Shown: positions 1-8,285, counted from the first letter of the stretch. The stretch: 64,000 bases of DNA from Flavobacterium hibisci (GCF_020026925.1 NZ_JAIQDW010000008.1:62001-126000); one strand, 5' to 3'. Notes: a model not told the origin generated them from the sequence alone. Program-made: numbers and translations.

Positions 1-1679
1 GCTGTTGTGGCATAAAAATTAAAATTATAACCGTAACGATCTCCTGTTTTTACCTGGCGATCGGGGTTTTTTAAATCCGACTGCGACTGATTTCCTTTAT
101 AAAATGAATCAATATCTTCAAAGTACACACCGCCTAATAAATCCAGCAGATGCTGAAAATTGTGTGATTTTAGATTCTTAAAAAGTATTCCGCCGCTAAA
201 AAATATATTTTCTGAAAGCTGCGTGTTGAGGTTTGAATTTACAGCTAATGTTTTGTCATCGGTTCTGTCTTCATACAAAACATAATTACTTTTTGAAGGT
301 TCGTATCCTGTAATGCTTCCTTCAGAATTGCTTATAGGTTTCTGATTCGCTCTGTACAATGCATCCCAGTCGATTTGTGAATTTTGTAAAAATAATGTTC
401 TGCTTATTGCTGCATTTTCATAATCAGGAGTAAATGCTCCTGAAAATTCTCCCTTGTCAGCCGAATAAAGGGAGGTAAAATAACTCGGCAATTTTCTGTA
501 ATAAGTGGGGTCAGGACTGTCTGCGTTTTGAAAATCAATATTGCTGTTTCCAACTTTTCCAAATTGGTACATAATGGCAGATGTGAGGTTAGCATGGTCA
601 TTAATTTTAAAATAATGATTGAGCATCAGCAAAGGTTCTTCGACGTTTTTTACTCTTGCATTTCGTTTTTCGCCACTTTGATATCCCCAATACGAGTTAT
701 ATTGCTCCGATTTTAAATTGATAACTTCATCAGTATTTGGCGAATTTTTTCCACGTGCATTTGGTGTAAAAAAACCGGTAAAATTTAAAGAATGTTTCGG
801 ATTTAATTTTTTCTCGATACTTATAAAAAAAGAGTTCGCATCATACTTTGTTCCTTCAAAATAGCCTTCGTCAGCCCAGCGTTTTCCAACCGAATAAACA
901 TAAGACCAGCCGGAAGATTTCATGCCCGAAGCATAGGTAATCATGGTTCTCCAGTTGTAATTGGTATTGGTTCCTGAAAAAGACATCCGGATTCCCTTTC
1001 TATAAGCTGATGCCTGTGTGAAGATTTGCTGTGTGCCTAAAATCCCTCCAAAAGTATAATCAGAAGGAGCAGCGCCAATGGTAAACTCCTGATTTCTGAG
1101 AACATCATTTAGTCCGCCCCAATTATTCCACTGGGGTCTTCCATCGTAAATTTTATTCATTTTAACGCCATTAAGCATCATCGTTGCGTTTTCGCTGTCT
1201 AATCCGCGGAGGCTAAATCGGGCTTGTCCCCAATTGAATGCTGCTGCCTGCAGAAAAGCATCTTTGGAAGATTGCAAAAGTCCGGAAGTAGTTTCTGATG
1301 AACTGTTGTCTTCGTTCAGGTCGCTTTCTAAAAGGGAAATAATTGTGGTTTGAAAATTTTCAATCTGGTCTTCTTCTAATAATAAGATTCCGAGATTTAC
1401 TTTTTGACCAGCATTCGTATTTACTTTCAGAAGCAGATCCCTGTAACCCTGACTGTGTATTAAAAGCAGTTGCTCGCCGGGCAAAGTAGTATGTAATTCG
1501 AAAGTTCCATCATTTTTGGTCAGCTGCATTAAAGCTGAATTTTGTATACTAACGACTGCATTTTCTAAAGGATTCTGAGTTTTAGAATCCATAACGCGCC
1601 CAGAAAAAATAGTTTCTTTTTGGGCTGAAGCAATTTTAAAAATAAAAAGGAGTATAAGAACGGGTAATTTTTTGTGCAT
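1..1679 (-). CDS. TonB-dependent outer membrane receptor, partial (C-terminal part outside window)
   Basis: This gene runs off the left edge, so only about 559 N-terminal residues are seen. It begins MHKKLPVLILLF and has a signal peptide ending near SAQ. Residues about 24-110 look like the carboxypeptidase-regulatory-like domain (GRVMDSKTQNPLENAVV, then NDGTFEL) that precedes many Bacteroidota TonB receptors. A plug-like segment follows (SLRGLDSENATMMLNG), then alternating aromatic beta-strand sequence typical of the barrel. Such receptors import substrates across the outer membrane with TonB energy; the substrate cannot be read here. No SusD partner is visible upstream. A long leader with two hairpins precedes the start, described separately. 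Confidence 0.85.
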   Translation of the reverse strand, partial: MHKKLPVLILLFIFKIASAQKETIFSGRVMDSKTQNPLENAVVSIQNSALMQLTKNDGTFELHTTLPGEQLLLIHSQGYRDLLLKVNTNAGQKVNLGILLLEEDQIENFQTTIISLLESDLNEDNSSSETTSGLLQSSKDAFLQAAAFNWGQARFSLRGLDSENATMMLNGVKMNKIYDGRPQWNNWGGLNDVLRNQEFTIGAAPSDYTFGGILGTQQIFTQASAYRKGIRMSFSGTNTNYNWRTMITYASGMKSSGWSYVYSVGKRWADEGYFEGTKYDANSFFISIEKKLNPKHSLNFTGFFTPNARGKNSPNTDEVINLKSEQYNSYWGYQSGEKRNARVKNVEEPLLMLNHYFKINDHANLTSAIMYQFGKVGNSNIDFQNADSPDPTYYRKLPSYFTSLYSADKGEFSGAFTPDYENAAISRTLFLQNSQIDWDALYRANQKPISNSEGSITGYEPSKSNYVLYEDRTDDKTLAVNSNLNTQLSENIFFSGGILFKNLKSHNFQHLLDLLGGVYFEDIDSFYKGNQSQSDLKNPDRQVKTGDRYGYNFNFYATT

Positions 1680-1701
1680 GTAAACCGAATTAATTAAAAA
1701 A

Positions 1702-1729
1702 ACCCTCTTCTTTTTTACAAGAAAAGGGT
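1702..1729 (-). terminator. Terminator-like hairpin just upstream of the TonB receptor start
   Basis: On the minus strand an 11-bp stem (1719-1729 with 1702-1712, one G-U pair, 6-nt loop) is followed by a run of seven T (1694-1700). It lies only about 15 nt before the receptor ATG at 1679, so a transcript reaching the receptor must pass it. It may end the upstream MFS transcript or act as an attenuator of the receptor. Confidence 0.6.
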
Positions 1730-1740
1730 ATAAATCTTTT

Positions 1741-1777
1741 TTGACTGAAATTTTTGAATTCAGAAAATTTCAGTCAA
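1741..1777 (-). repeat. Perfect 14-bp inverted repeat in the receptor leader
   Basis: Positions 1741-1754 and 1764-1777 are exact reverse complements with a 9-nt loop containing GAATTC. The hairpin lies between the probable promoter at 1884-1891 and the terminator-like hairpin at 1702-1729. A second inverted repeat upstream (1792-1800 with 1840-1848) could compete with a local hairpin at 1783-1797, so alternative folds are possible. Confidence 0.6.
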
Positions 1778-1883
1778 AAAAACCAAATTGAGTTTGGAAA
1801 TGCAAATGTTTGAAAGTAGATAATTAGTGGTATTTCAATTTTCCAAACAAATAATAAGTTTATATCAGGTCTGAATTATATTA

Positions 1884-1891
1884 CAAAGGTA
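1884..1891 (-). promoter_or_regulatory. Candidate -7 box for the TonB receptor transcript
   Basis: The minus strand reads TACCTTTG, an exact match to the Bacteroidota -7 consensus TAnnTTTG. It would give a leader of roughly 200 nt before the receptor ATG at 1679. No clear -33 TTTG is seen at the best spacing, so the call rests on the -7 box alone. Confidence 0.4.
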
Positions 1892-1974
1892 AAGTAAAAA
1901 ATGTTTTTATTTCTTTTTTCCTATTAAATATTTTTAGAAATCAAAAATATTTTGTGTAATTAATAATTTTAGAT

Positions 1975-3192
1975 TTACGCCGATACTTTTATTTTCGAAA
2001 CCATAAAAGCGATCAAAACGCCAAATATTCCGATAAAGGCAAAGGAAAACTGAAGTCCGAAGGTTTCTGCAATATATCCAATAACAGGAGGTCCCATAAG
2101 AAATCCAAGGAAGCTGACACTTGAAACAATAGTTAGGGCTTCTCCGGCAGAAACACTCTCATTTTTACCGGCAAGGCTATAAACGGTAGGAACTATAGTA
2201 GAAACGCCCAGACCAACAACCATAAAAGCAATTGTACTAGGAATAATATACGGAAAGAAAACAGCGGTAAAAAGCCCAAGTGAAATCATACAGCCACTAA
2301 TTTGCATGACACGTTTCCGGCCAAATTTATTATTCATGGCATCACCGATAAAGCGCCCGCTGGCCATCATAATCATAAAGGAAGTATATCCTAAAATTAC
2401 CAAGGCGCCCGGTGCTTTTACGATATCTTTAAAATAAATACCGCTCCAGTCAAACATGACACCTTCGCTTGCCATGCTGCAAAAGCCAATTATACCCAGC
2501 CATAATAAGGAACTATCGGGTCTGGTAAATAATTTTTTGCCTTCTTTTTTGGGTTTGATTTTTTCTTTTGCCTTAACTAAAAATTTAAAATTAAAAACAA
2601 TCATTACTACTACAACAGCAGCAACAATTAAAAAATGCTGATACGGATTTAGGTTAAGAGACAGCATTCCTAAACCTACCAATGCACCTGTAAATCCTGC
2701 AAAACTCCACATGCCATGAAAAGAAGACATGATGTTTTTTTTGAAGAGTGTTTCGGTGTAAACTCCCTGAGTATTTACGGCAATATTGGCTAAATTCCCG
2801 AATATGCCAAAAGTAAATAATCCCATCGAAAGCTGAAACGCACTTGCAGCCAGACCTAAATTGGTCAGACTGAAAACATACATAATTAAAGAGAAAATCA
2901 AAATGCGGTGACTCCCAAATTTGGTTACCATTTTTCCCGAAAAAGGCATAATGATCAATTGCCCCACAGGAAGCGCAAAAAGCACAGAACCTAATTCGGC
3001 TTCACTTAAATGTAAAGCCGTTTTAATATCCGGAATTCTGCTTGCCCAGGTGGCAAAGCTTAAACCCATTCCAAAATAAAACATGCTAACGGCAAAACGA
3101 ATTCTGTTTAAATAGGACGCTTTTGCCTCACGATAGACTTTTTTAATTTTTCCTTTGGTCTGGAATAAAGCTAATGGATTGAAATCTATCAC
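1975..3192 (-). CDS. MFS transporter, YbjJ-like
   Basis: A 405-residue polytopic membrane protein with about 12 predicted hydrophobic segments. The first helix (RFAVSMFYFGMGLSFATWASRIPD is the region, residues about 31-55) with the ASRIPDIK motif and the following LSEAELGSVLFALPVGQL is characteristic of the YbjJ-type branch of the major facilitator superfamily. A basic loop (FGRKRVMQ, about residue 285) fits the second MFS half. Substrate unknown; some relatives are annotated as sugar or drug transporters without strong proof. It is transcribed toward the TonB receptor, separated by about 295 bp, so co-transcription is uncertain. The start is the first in-frame ATG; a shorter start after the charged N-terminus is possible. 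Confidence 0.8.
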   Translation of the reverse strand: MIDFNPLALFQTKGKIKKVYREAKASYLNRIRFAVSMFYFGMGLSFATWASRIPDIKTALHLSEAELGSVLFALPVGQLIIMPFSGKMVTKFGSHRILIFSLIMYVFSLTNLGLAASAFQLSMGLFTFGIFGNLANIAVNTQGVYTETLFKKNIMSSFHGMWSFAGFTGALVGLGMLSLNLNPYQHFLIVAAVVVVMIVFNFKFLVKAKEKIKPKKEGKKLFTRPDSSLLWLGIIGFCSMASEGVMFDWSGIYFKDIVKAPGALVILGYTSFMIMMASGRFIGDAMNNKFGRKRVMQISGCMISLGLFTAVFFPYIIPSTIAFMVVGLGVSTIVPTVYSLAGKNESVSAGEALTIVSSVSFLGFLMGPPVIGYIAETFGLQFSFAFIGIFGVLIAFMVSKIKVSA

Positions 3193-3303
3193 AGAAATGC
3201 ATTTTAAATTTGAAGATACAAAGGTATAGAATTCCTATTTTAAAGATAGAGAACAACGAATTGTCTATTAAATATACAACGTTATTGTTTATAAATTGTG
3301 AAT

Positions 3304-3867
3304 TTAAACACTTAATGCTCCCCGAAAACCTCTTGCAGCATAATATGACTGGGCACCATTGTGATATACAAATACTGTATTGTAGCGAAAATCTGCAAAA
3401 AGGGCGCCGCCAAGTTTTCTGATTTCAGCAGGGGTTTTGATCCAGCTCGATGTTTTTTCGTCAAATTTTCCAAGCTGCTGTAATGCCCTGTATTGTTCTT
3501 CATTGAGTAGTTCAATACCCATTGTAGCAGCCATTTCAATAACATTATTCTCAGGCTTATGTTCTTTTCTGGATTCCTGGGCTTCGTTATCGTAACAAAG
3601 ACTTCTTCGTCCTTTTGGGCTTTCTGCCGAACAGTCATAAAAAATGTATTGGTTAGTATTTTCATCGAAAGAAACCACATCCGGTTCGCCTCCGGTTTTC
3701 TCCATTTCATTTAGAGACCATAATTTTTCAGGATGGGATTCCAACTTTATTTGTACTTTGTCCCAATCTATATTTTGGTGCCGGTTTTTGTTTTTCTCAA
3801 AACGGGTTTTAAGAGTTTTAAGCAGCTGTTCAAGCTCTTCTGGTAATAATTCTTTTTTATTTTTCAT
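3304..3867 (-). CDS. DUF4256-type protein
   Basis: A soluble 187-residue protein of unknown function. I recognise it as a DUF4256-like protein from the central GGEPDVVSFD segment, YDCSAESPKGRRSLCYD, and a C-terminal part with FADFRYNTVFVYHNGAQSYY. No signal peptide or membrane segment is present. It starts about 15 nt after the end of the Gfo/Idh/MocA oxidoreductase and is probably its operon partner. The name gives a family, not a function; no catalytic assignment is made. Another long frame over the same bases is a shadow. Confidence 0.75.
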   Translation of the reverse strand: MKNKKELLPEELEQLLKTLKTRFEKNKNRHQNIDWDKVQIKLESHPEKLWSLNEMEKTGGEPDVVSFDENTNQYIFYDCSAESPKGRRSLCYDNEAQESRKEHKPENNVIEMAATMGIELLNEEQYRALQQLGKFDEKTSSWIKTPAEIRKLGGALFADFRYNTVFVYHNGAQSYYAARGFRGALSV

Positions 3868-3882
3868 GACTGTATGTTTGAA

Positions 3883-4923
3883 TTACAAATCAATAATTTT
3901 TTTCTGCTGGTTACTCGCAATTGCGGCTTCGATGATCTGCATTACTTTTACACCGTCCTGAGCTGTAACCGGTTCGGGTTTATTATTGGCAATAGCATCA
4001 TAAACACCATCAAAATATTCAAAATAATTTCCCTGAAGGGTTTTGATTTTTTCACGAATTGGTTTTCCGTCAATTTCGGTATGCAGGATCCCTTCAAAAT
4101 TGTCTAATTCTGTTCCCCAGGAATCACGGTTTGGTTTTTTACCAATTTTGAGTTCATCTTCCTGAACATCGCCGCGCTGTTTTAGGAAAGAGCCTTTTTT
4201 ACCGTGAATGCTATAGGAAGGATTGGCTTCTCTCACAAAATAGCCAGCTTTTAATCGCACTCTGAAATCTTTATAAATCAATAACAAATCGATCCAGTCA
4301 TCTACTACTGTATTTTCTCTGGTATAACGAATATCTGCAAAAACCGATTTTGGCGAACCAAACAGACAAACGGCCTGATCGATTAAATGCGGGCCCAAAT
4401 CTTTCAGGATTCCGGCTCCGTCGTTTACAGTTTCTTTATGCAGTTTCGGACTTAATACGGGATTGTATCTGTCAAAATGAAATTCGGCTTCGACAAGATC
4501 TCCTAAAACACCGTCATTGATTACTTTCTGAATCGTTTTAAAATCGCTGTCCCACCTTCTGTTCTGGAAAACGGCAAGCTTTAAACCTTTTTCTTTAGCG
4601 ATTTGGGCCAGTTCCTTGGCTTCAGCTGCGGTTGTCGTAAATGCTTTTTCAACAACAGCATGTTTTCCTGCCAAAAGTACTTTTTTAGCATATTCATAAT
4701 GTGTTCCGACTGGCGTGTTTACAATTACCAAATCGACATCATCGGTCAATAATTCATCAATTGAAGCATAACTTTTTACAGTAGGATAATCTTCCTGAAT
4801 CAGTTTTTTACTTCTTTCCCACGAACCTAATAATTCAAAACCCGGGTGAAGATCTAAAAAAGGAGCGTGAAAAACTTTTCCCGACATTCCGTATGATAAA
4901 AGTGCTGTTTTTATTTTTTGCAT
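3883..4923 (-). CDS. Gfo/Idh/MocA family NAD(P)-dependent oxidoreductase
   Basis: I start it at the ATG at 4923 (MQKIKTALLSYGMSG), since the ten residues upstream do not belong to the Rossmann fold; this gives 346 residues. The N-terminal Rossmann domain begins KTALLSYGMSGKVFHAPF, followed by DLVIVNTPVGTHYEYA and VVEKAFTTTAAEA (the EKP-like nucleotide-binding segment, here EKA). The C-terminal domain has DLGPHLIDQAVCLFG with the His usually found at the active site. The family oxidises or reduces sugars, inositols or similar polyols; the substrate cannot be told. It sits 77 bp downstream of the old yellow enzyme and just before the DUF4256-type gene, in one direction. Confidence 0.85.
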   Translation of the reverse strand: MQKIKTALLSYGMSGKVFHAPFLDLHPGFELLGSWERSKKLIQEDYPTVKSYASIDELLTDDVDLVIVNTPVGTHYEYAKKVLLAGKHAVVEKAFTTTAAEAKELAQIAKEKGLKLAVFQNRRWDSDFKTIQKVINDGVLGDLVEAEFHFDRYNPVLSPKLHKETVNDGAGILKDLGPHLIDQAVCLFGSPKSVFADIRYTRENTVVDDWIDLLLIYKDFRVRLKAGYFVREANPSYSIHGKKGSFLKQRGDVQEDELKIGKKPNRDSWGTELDNFEGILHTEIDGKPIREKIKTLQGNYFEYFDGVYDAIANNKPEPVTAQDGVKVMQIIEAAIASNQQKKIIDL

Positions 4924-5000
4924 TGTTAGATGTTTTTTCTGCCACGAATTCACAAATTATTTTAAAAATTTTAATTCCTAAAGTGTGTGGCTAAATAAAT

Positions 5001-6071
5001 TTATAGTTTAGCTCTTTCATATTGTTTTGGCCATTGAACCTCATTGTTCAATTCTCTTGCAAAATCCAAAGGCATGTTTGGGTTTCTGAGTGATTCTCTG
5101 GCAAACAAAATTAAGTCGGCCTGACCGTTATTCAAAATTTCTTCGGCTTGTTGTGCTTCTGTAATCAAACCAACTGTTCCCGTTAACATATCGGATTCTT
5201 CTTTTACTTTTTCTGCAAAAGGAACCTGATAGCCCGGTCCAAGTGTGATTTTTTGATGTGAAACTAATCCGCCAGACGAAACATCAATTAAATCTACTCC
5301 TTTTTCTTTTAATAGTTGCGAAAGCTGTACAGATTCTTCCGGGTTCCATCCATTTTCTGCCCAGTCTGTAGCAGAAATTCGAACGAATAAGGGCAAATTT
5401 GAAGGCCATTCGGTCTGAACGGCTTCAACGATTTCTAATGTAAAACGGACTCTGTTTTCAAAACTTCCGCCATATTCATCGGTTCTGACATTCGTTAAAG
5501 GGGATAAAAACTGATGCAGCAAATATCCATGTGCAGCATGGATTTCGACAACCTGATAACCGGCTTCAACAGCTCTTTTAGCAGCAGCTTTAAAATCAGA
5601 AATCACTTTTTGGATTCCGCTTTTATCCAAAGCTTTAGGAAGAAACGGCTCGTTTTCATGATACGGGACAGCACTTGGCGCAACCGTCTGCCATCCGCCA
5701 TGAGCGAAATCTAACTTTTTATTTCCTTCCCACGGGGCAGAAACACTTGCTTTTCTCCCAGCATGAGCCAATTGAATTCCCGGAATTGAATGCTGAGAAA
5801 CAATAAACGTATTGATTTGTTTTAGCTTTTCGATATGCTCATCTTTCCAGATTCCAAGATCAGCAGGAGAAATTCTGGCTTCCGGAGAAACCGCAGTGGC
5901 TTCCTGGATAATCAATCCGGCGCCTCCGCTGGCACGGCTTCCCAAATGAACCAGATGCCAGTCGTTTGCAAATCCATCAACTGAAGAATACTGGCACATG
6001 GGCGAAATAACGATTCTGTTTTTTAAAGTGATATTTTTTATAGTAAGCGGAGAAAATAATAATGAGTCCAT
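5001..6071 (-). CDS. namA: NADPH dehydrogenase, YqjM-like old yellow enzyme
   Basis: A 356-residue flavin-dependent ene-reductase of the thermophilic-like YqjM class. The FMN-binding TIM barrel starts LFSPLTIKNITLKNRIV; SPMCQYSS contains the class-specific redox-tuning Cys, and EIHAAHGYLLHQF holds the paired His residues that bind the substrate carbonyl. QLAHAGRKAS and the C-terminal ILFARESLRNP fit the family, and length is usual. The family reduces activated alkenes such as enones, quinones and nitro compounds with NADPH in the cytoplasm. A perfect 14-bp palindrome lies 27 bp upstream of the start, suggesting control by a repressor. The gene name is by family resemblance. Confidence 0.88.
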   Translation of the reverse strand: MDSLLFSPLTIKNITLKNRIVISPMCQYSSVDGFANDWHLVHLGSRASGGAGLIIQEATAVSPEARISPADLGIWKDEHIEKLKQINTFIVSQHSIPGIQLAHAGRKASVSAPWEGNKKLDFAHGGWQTVAPSAVPYHENEPFLPKALDKSGIQKVISDFKAAAKRAVEAGYQVVEIHAAHGYLLHQFLSPLTNVRTDEYGGSFENRVRFTLEIVEAVQTEWPSNLPLFVRISATDWAENGWNPEESVQLSQLLKEKGVDLIDVSSGGLVSHQKITLGPGYQVPFAEKVKEESDMLTGTVGLITEAQQAEEILNNGQADLILFARESLRNPNMPLDFARELNNEVQWPKQYERAKL

Positions 6072-6097
6072 AAAATGTAACTTTTAATGTATTTGAG

Positions 6098-6111
6098 CTA
6101 CCAATTGGTAG
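6098..6111. promoter_or_regulatory. 14-bp palindrome upstream of the old yellow enzyme gene
   Basis: CTACCAATTGGTAG is its own reverse complement. It lies between the divergent namA-like gene (start 6071) and rseP (start 6273), nearer the former. Such palindromes upstream of ene-reductase genes are commonly operators for TetR- or HxlR-type repressors; no such regulator gene is in the window. Confidence 0.45.
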
Positions 6112-6234
6112 GTTAGTGCATGAAAAAGTAAAGTTACAGCATCTTCATAAAAGTAGAAATCCAAATGTTTATTAATTAACAAACATTTAAAACCTTATAT
6201 GTTATCTTGCACCTTAAATTAAATTAGAAAACGC

Positions 6235-6242
6235 TACTTTTG
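6235..6242 (+). promoter_or_regulatory. Candidate -7 box of rseP
   Basis: TACTTTTG matches TAnnTTTG exactly and lies 31 bp before the rseP ATG. No TTG at the preferred spacing is obvious. Confidence 0.4.
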
Positions 6243-6272
6243 TGCGTTAAAATTACGAACTAAAAATACAAA

Positions 6273-7619
6273 ATGGATATAGTTATCAAACTCTCTCAAT
6301 TTCTATTGAGTTTATCATTACTTATTATTCTGCACGAATTAGGGCATTTTATTCCTGCTAAATTATTTAAAACGAGAGTCGAAAAATTTTACTTATTTTT
6401 TGATGTGAAATTTTCTTTGTTTAAAAAACAAATTGGCGAAACGGTTTACGGTATCGGATGGCTGCCACTTGGAGGTTATGTAAAAATCTCCGGAATGATA
6501 GACGAAAGTATGGACAAAGAGCAAATGGCTCTGCCTCCACAACCTTGGGAATTTCGTTCTAAACCGGCATGGCAGCGTTTGATTATTATGTTAGGAGGGG
6601 TTACAGTAAACTTTATTCTTGCTTTTATTATATATATAGGTATGGCGTTTGTTTATGGTGATACGTATGTGGCTAATGCAGATTTGAAAGATGGTATTTG
6701 GGTAACCAATCCTGCAATTGAAAAGGCAGGAATACAAACGGGAGATAAAATTATTGCTGTTAACGGAAAGAAAATGGATCGTTACAATGATATCGCTAAG
6801 AACTTATACATGGGGAAAGAAGTCACGGTAGAGAGAAACAATGAAACAAAAACTATTAAGTTTCCTATTAACATCATTAATAAGATTAGTAACTCTGGAG
6901 TAAAACATTCTTTAGTAGAAATGAGAATTCCGTTTGTGGTTAGTGGATTCCAGAAAGGTTCTCCTAACACTAAAACTTTACAAAAAGCTGATATCATAAC
7001 TCACGTAAATGGGATTCCTCTAAAATATGCAGATGAAGTAGCTTCACAGTTTAAAAATTTTAGTGGAAAAACTGTTCCTGTAACAATAAAAAGGGATAAT
7101 AAAATCATTCAGACAACCATAAAGTTCAATAATAAATCTCAGGCAGGAATAGAGTATCCTCATAGATTACCTTATTCTAATCTTGAAAAATTGAATCTTT
7201 ATAAAATTAATCGTGAGCAATATACTTTTGCAGAGTCTATTCCAATTGGAATTAGAACAGGAGCAAACGGATTGGTTGAATATGCAGGTCAGCTTAAAAC
7301 GATATTCAATCCTAAAACAGAAGCTTATAAAGAAGTAGGTGGTTTTGCTGCAATTTTTAATATTTTTCCTGAATTTTGGAGCTGGGAAGCTTTCTGGTCA
7401 ATCACTGCTTTATTGTCAATTATGCTTGGCGTAATGAATTTATTGCCAATTCCGGCACTTGACGGAGGTCATGTGATGTTTTTATTGTACGAAATTATTA
7501 GTGGTAAAAAACCGAGCGATAAATTCCTTGAGAATGCCCAAATGGTTGGTTTCGTTCTACTTATCACACTGCTTTTGTTTGCAAACGGAAACGATATTTA
7601 CAAGGCAATTGTCAAGTAA
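6273..7619 (+). CDS. rseP: RIP metalloprotease RseP (site-2 protease)
   Basis: A 448-residue polytopic zinc protease. The metal-binding HELGH motif is at residues 21-25 within the first membrane helix. A PDZ-like segment near residues 145-190 contains AGIQTGDKIIAVNG, and a second one lies near 225-290. The C-terminal motif NLLPIPALDGGH at about residue 390 supplies the third metal ligand. The family cleaves membrane-bound anti-sigma factors and signal peptide remnants within the membrane. The gene stands alone, followed by two tRNA genes. An ECF sigma and membrane anti-sigma pair is encoded near 18 kb, but a functional link is only a possibility. Confidence 0.95.
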   Translation: MDIVIKLSQFLLSLSLLIILHELGHFIPAKLFKTRVEKFYLFFDVKFSLFKKQIGETVYGIGWLPLGGYVKISGMIDESMDKEQMALPPQPWEFRSKPAWQRLIIMLGGVTVNFILAFIIYIGMAFVYGDTYVANADLKDGIWVTNPAIEKAGIQTGDKIIAVNGKKMDRYNDIAKNLYMGKEVTVERNNETKTIKFPINIINKISNSGVKHSLVEMRIPFVVSGFQKGSPNTKTLQKADIITHVNGIPLKYADEVASQFKNFSGKTVPVTIKRDNKIIQTTIKFNNKSQAGIEYPHRLPYSNLEKLNLYKINREQYTFAESIPIGIRTGANGLVEYAGQLKTIFNPKTEAYKEVGGFAAIFNIFPEFWSWEAFWSITALLSIMLGVMNLLPIPALDGGHVMFLLYEIISGKKPSDKFLENAQMVGFVLLITLLLFANGNDIYKAIVK

Positions 7620-7651
7620 AAAAAATATTTTTTAAAAAGAGTTAAAATATT

Positions 7652-7681
7652 TTTGAGAAACTAAAAATTCAATTATATTTG
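7652..7681 (+). promoter_or_regulatory. Promoter of the tRNA-Asn pair
   Basis: TTTG at 7652-7655 and TATATTTG at 7674-7681 are separated by 18 bp, a textbook Bacteroidota -33/-7 promoter. The first tRNA begins 25 bp downstream. Confidence 0.75.
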
Positions 7682-7705
7682 CACTCGCTAAAAAGAGCAA
7701 CAACT

Positions 7706-7779
7706 TCCTCCTTAGCTCAGTTGGTTAGAGCATCTGACTGTTAATCAGAGGGTCCTTGGTTCGAGCCCAAGAGGGGGAG
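7706..7779 (+). tRNA. tRNA-Asn (GTT), first copy
   Basis: A 74-nt cloverleaf. The acceptor strand TCCTCCT pairs with AGGGGGA (one G-U pair), the anticodon loop is CTGTTAA with anticodon GTT, and the T arm is CTTGG-TTCGAGC-CCAAG. No CCA is encoded. An identical copy follows 38 bp downstream. Confidence 0.96.
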
Positions 7780-7817
7780 CAACTTTTTTTAGCAAACATA
7801 TTTACCTTTAAGGTGAT

Positions 7818-7891
7818 TCCTCCTTAGCTCAGTTGGTTAGAGCATCTGACTGTTAATCAGAGGGTCCTTGGTTCGAGCCCAAGAGGGGGAG
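7818..7891 (+). tRNA. tRNA-Asn (GTT), second copy
   Basis: Identical in sequence to the first copy, in tandem and served by the same promoter. A strong terminator hairpin follows directly. A degraded third copy of the 3' half lies beyond the GIY-YIG gene at 8228-8284. Confidence 0.96.
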
Positions 7892-7897
7892 CTTATT

Positions 7898-7930
7898 AAA
7901 AGACTATCATGAAAATGATAGTCTTTTTTT
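7898..7930 (+). terminator. Terminator of the tRNA-Asn operon
   Basis: AAAGACTATCAT and ATGATAGTCTTT form a perfect stem around a 4-nt loop, followed by a long T run. A diverged copy of this hairpin recurs at 8286-8318 behind the tRNA remnant. Confidence 0.85.
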
Positions 7931-7945
7931 TTTTAAATTAAAAAT

Positions 7946-8236
7946 ATGAATTACGTTTATATTCTTCATTCTGCTAAATTGAATCGATTTTATACTGGCT
8001 TTACAGCGGATTTTGATACAAGATTAGATTTTCACTTGAATTCAGAGCAGGAACGAAAATTCACTTATAAAGCAGATGACTGGATTGTTTTTCTGAAAAT
8101 AGAATGCGAATCAAAGTCGCAAGCTTTGGCGATTGAAAAGCATATCAAAAATATGAAAAGCAAAATCTACATTGAAAACCTATTACGATATCCTGAAATC
8201 ATAAATAAATTACTTGAAAAATATAAAGACTGTTAA
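7946..8236 (+). CDS. GIY-YIG family nuclease with 3' end inside a tRNA-Asn remnant
   Basis: A 96-residue protein of the small stand-alone GIY-YIG type (UvrC N-terminal-like). MNYVYILHSAKLNRFYTGFT carries the GIY (YVYIL) and YIG (FYTGF) signatures, DTRLDFH gives the conserved Arg region, and the Glu of AIEKHIKN fits the metal-binding Glu. The gene begins just after the tRNA-Asn terminator. Its last residues and stop codon (GAC TGT TAA) are the anticodon arm of a truncated tRNA-Asn copy. No partner protein is visible. The role is unknown; homing, repair or simple hitch-hiking beside a tRNA are all possible. Confidence 0.85.
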   Translation: MNYVYILHSAKLNRFYTGFTADFDTRLDFHLNSEQERKFTYKADDWIVFLKIECESKSQALAIEKHIKNMKSKIYIENLLRYPEIINKLLEKYKDC

Positions 8237-8284
8237 TCAGAGCCCCGAAAGCTTTCGGGGTTGGTTCGAGCCCAAGAGGGGAGC
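8228..8284 (+). pseudogene. Broken tRNA-Asn 3' half with a palindrome insert
   Basis: Positions 8228-8242 equal the anticodon arm of the intact tRNA-Asn genes. An 18-bp perfect palindrome (8243-8260) then stands where the intact copies have GGTCC, after which the T arm and acceptor 3' strand resume with one G missing in the acceptor run. There is no 5' half, so no functional tRNA can be made. Confidence 0.85.
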
Positions 8285-8285
8285 A

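Noticed and set aside
404-716. Two short frames on both strands inside the TonB receptor
   Set aside because: They overlap a clear long coding frame that runs off the window edge and lacks an end, and have no features of their own.
3312-3710. A 132-residue minus-strand frame
   Set aside because: It lies in another frame of the DUF4256-type gene; the main frame matches a family and abuts the operon neighbour.
8228-8284. Third tRNA-Asn gene
   Set aside because: Only the 3' half is present, and an 18-bp palindrome replaces part of the region before the T arm. It cannot fold as a tRNA.
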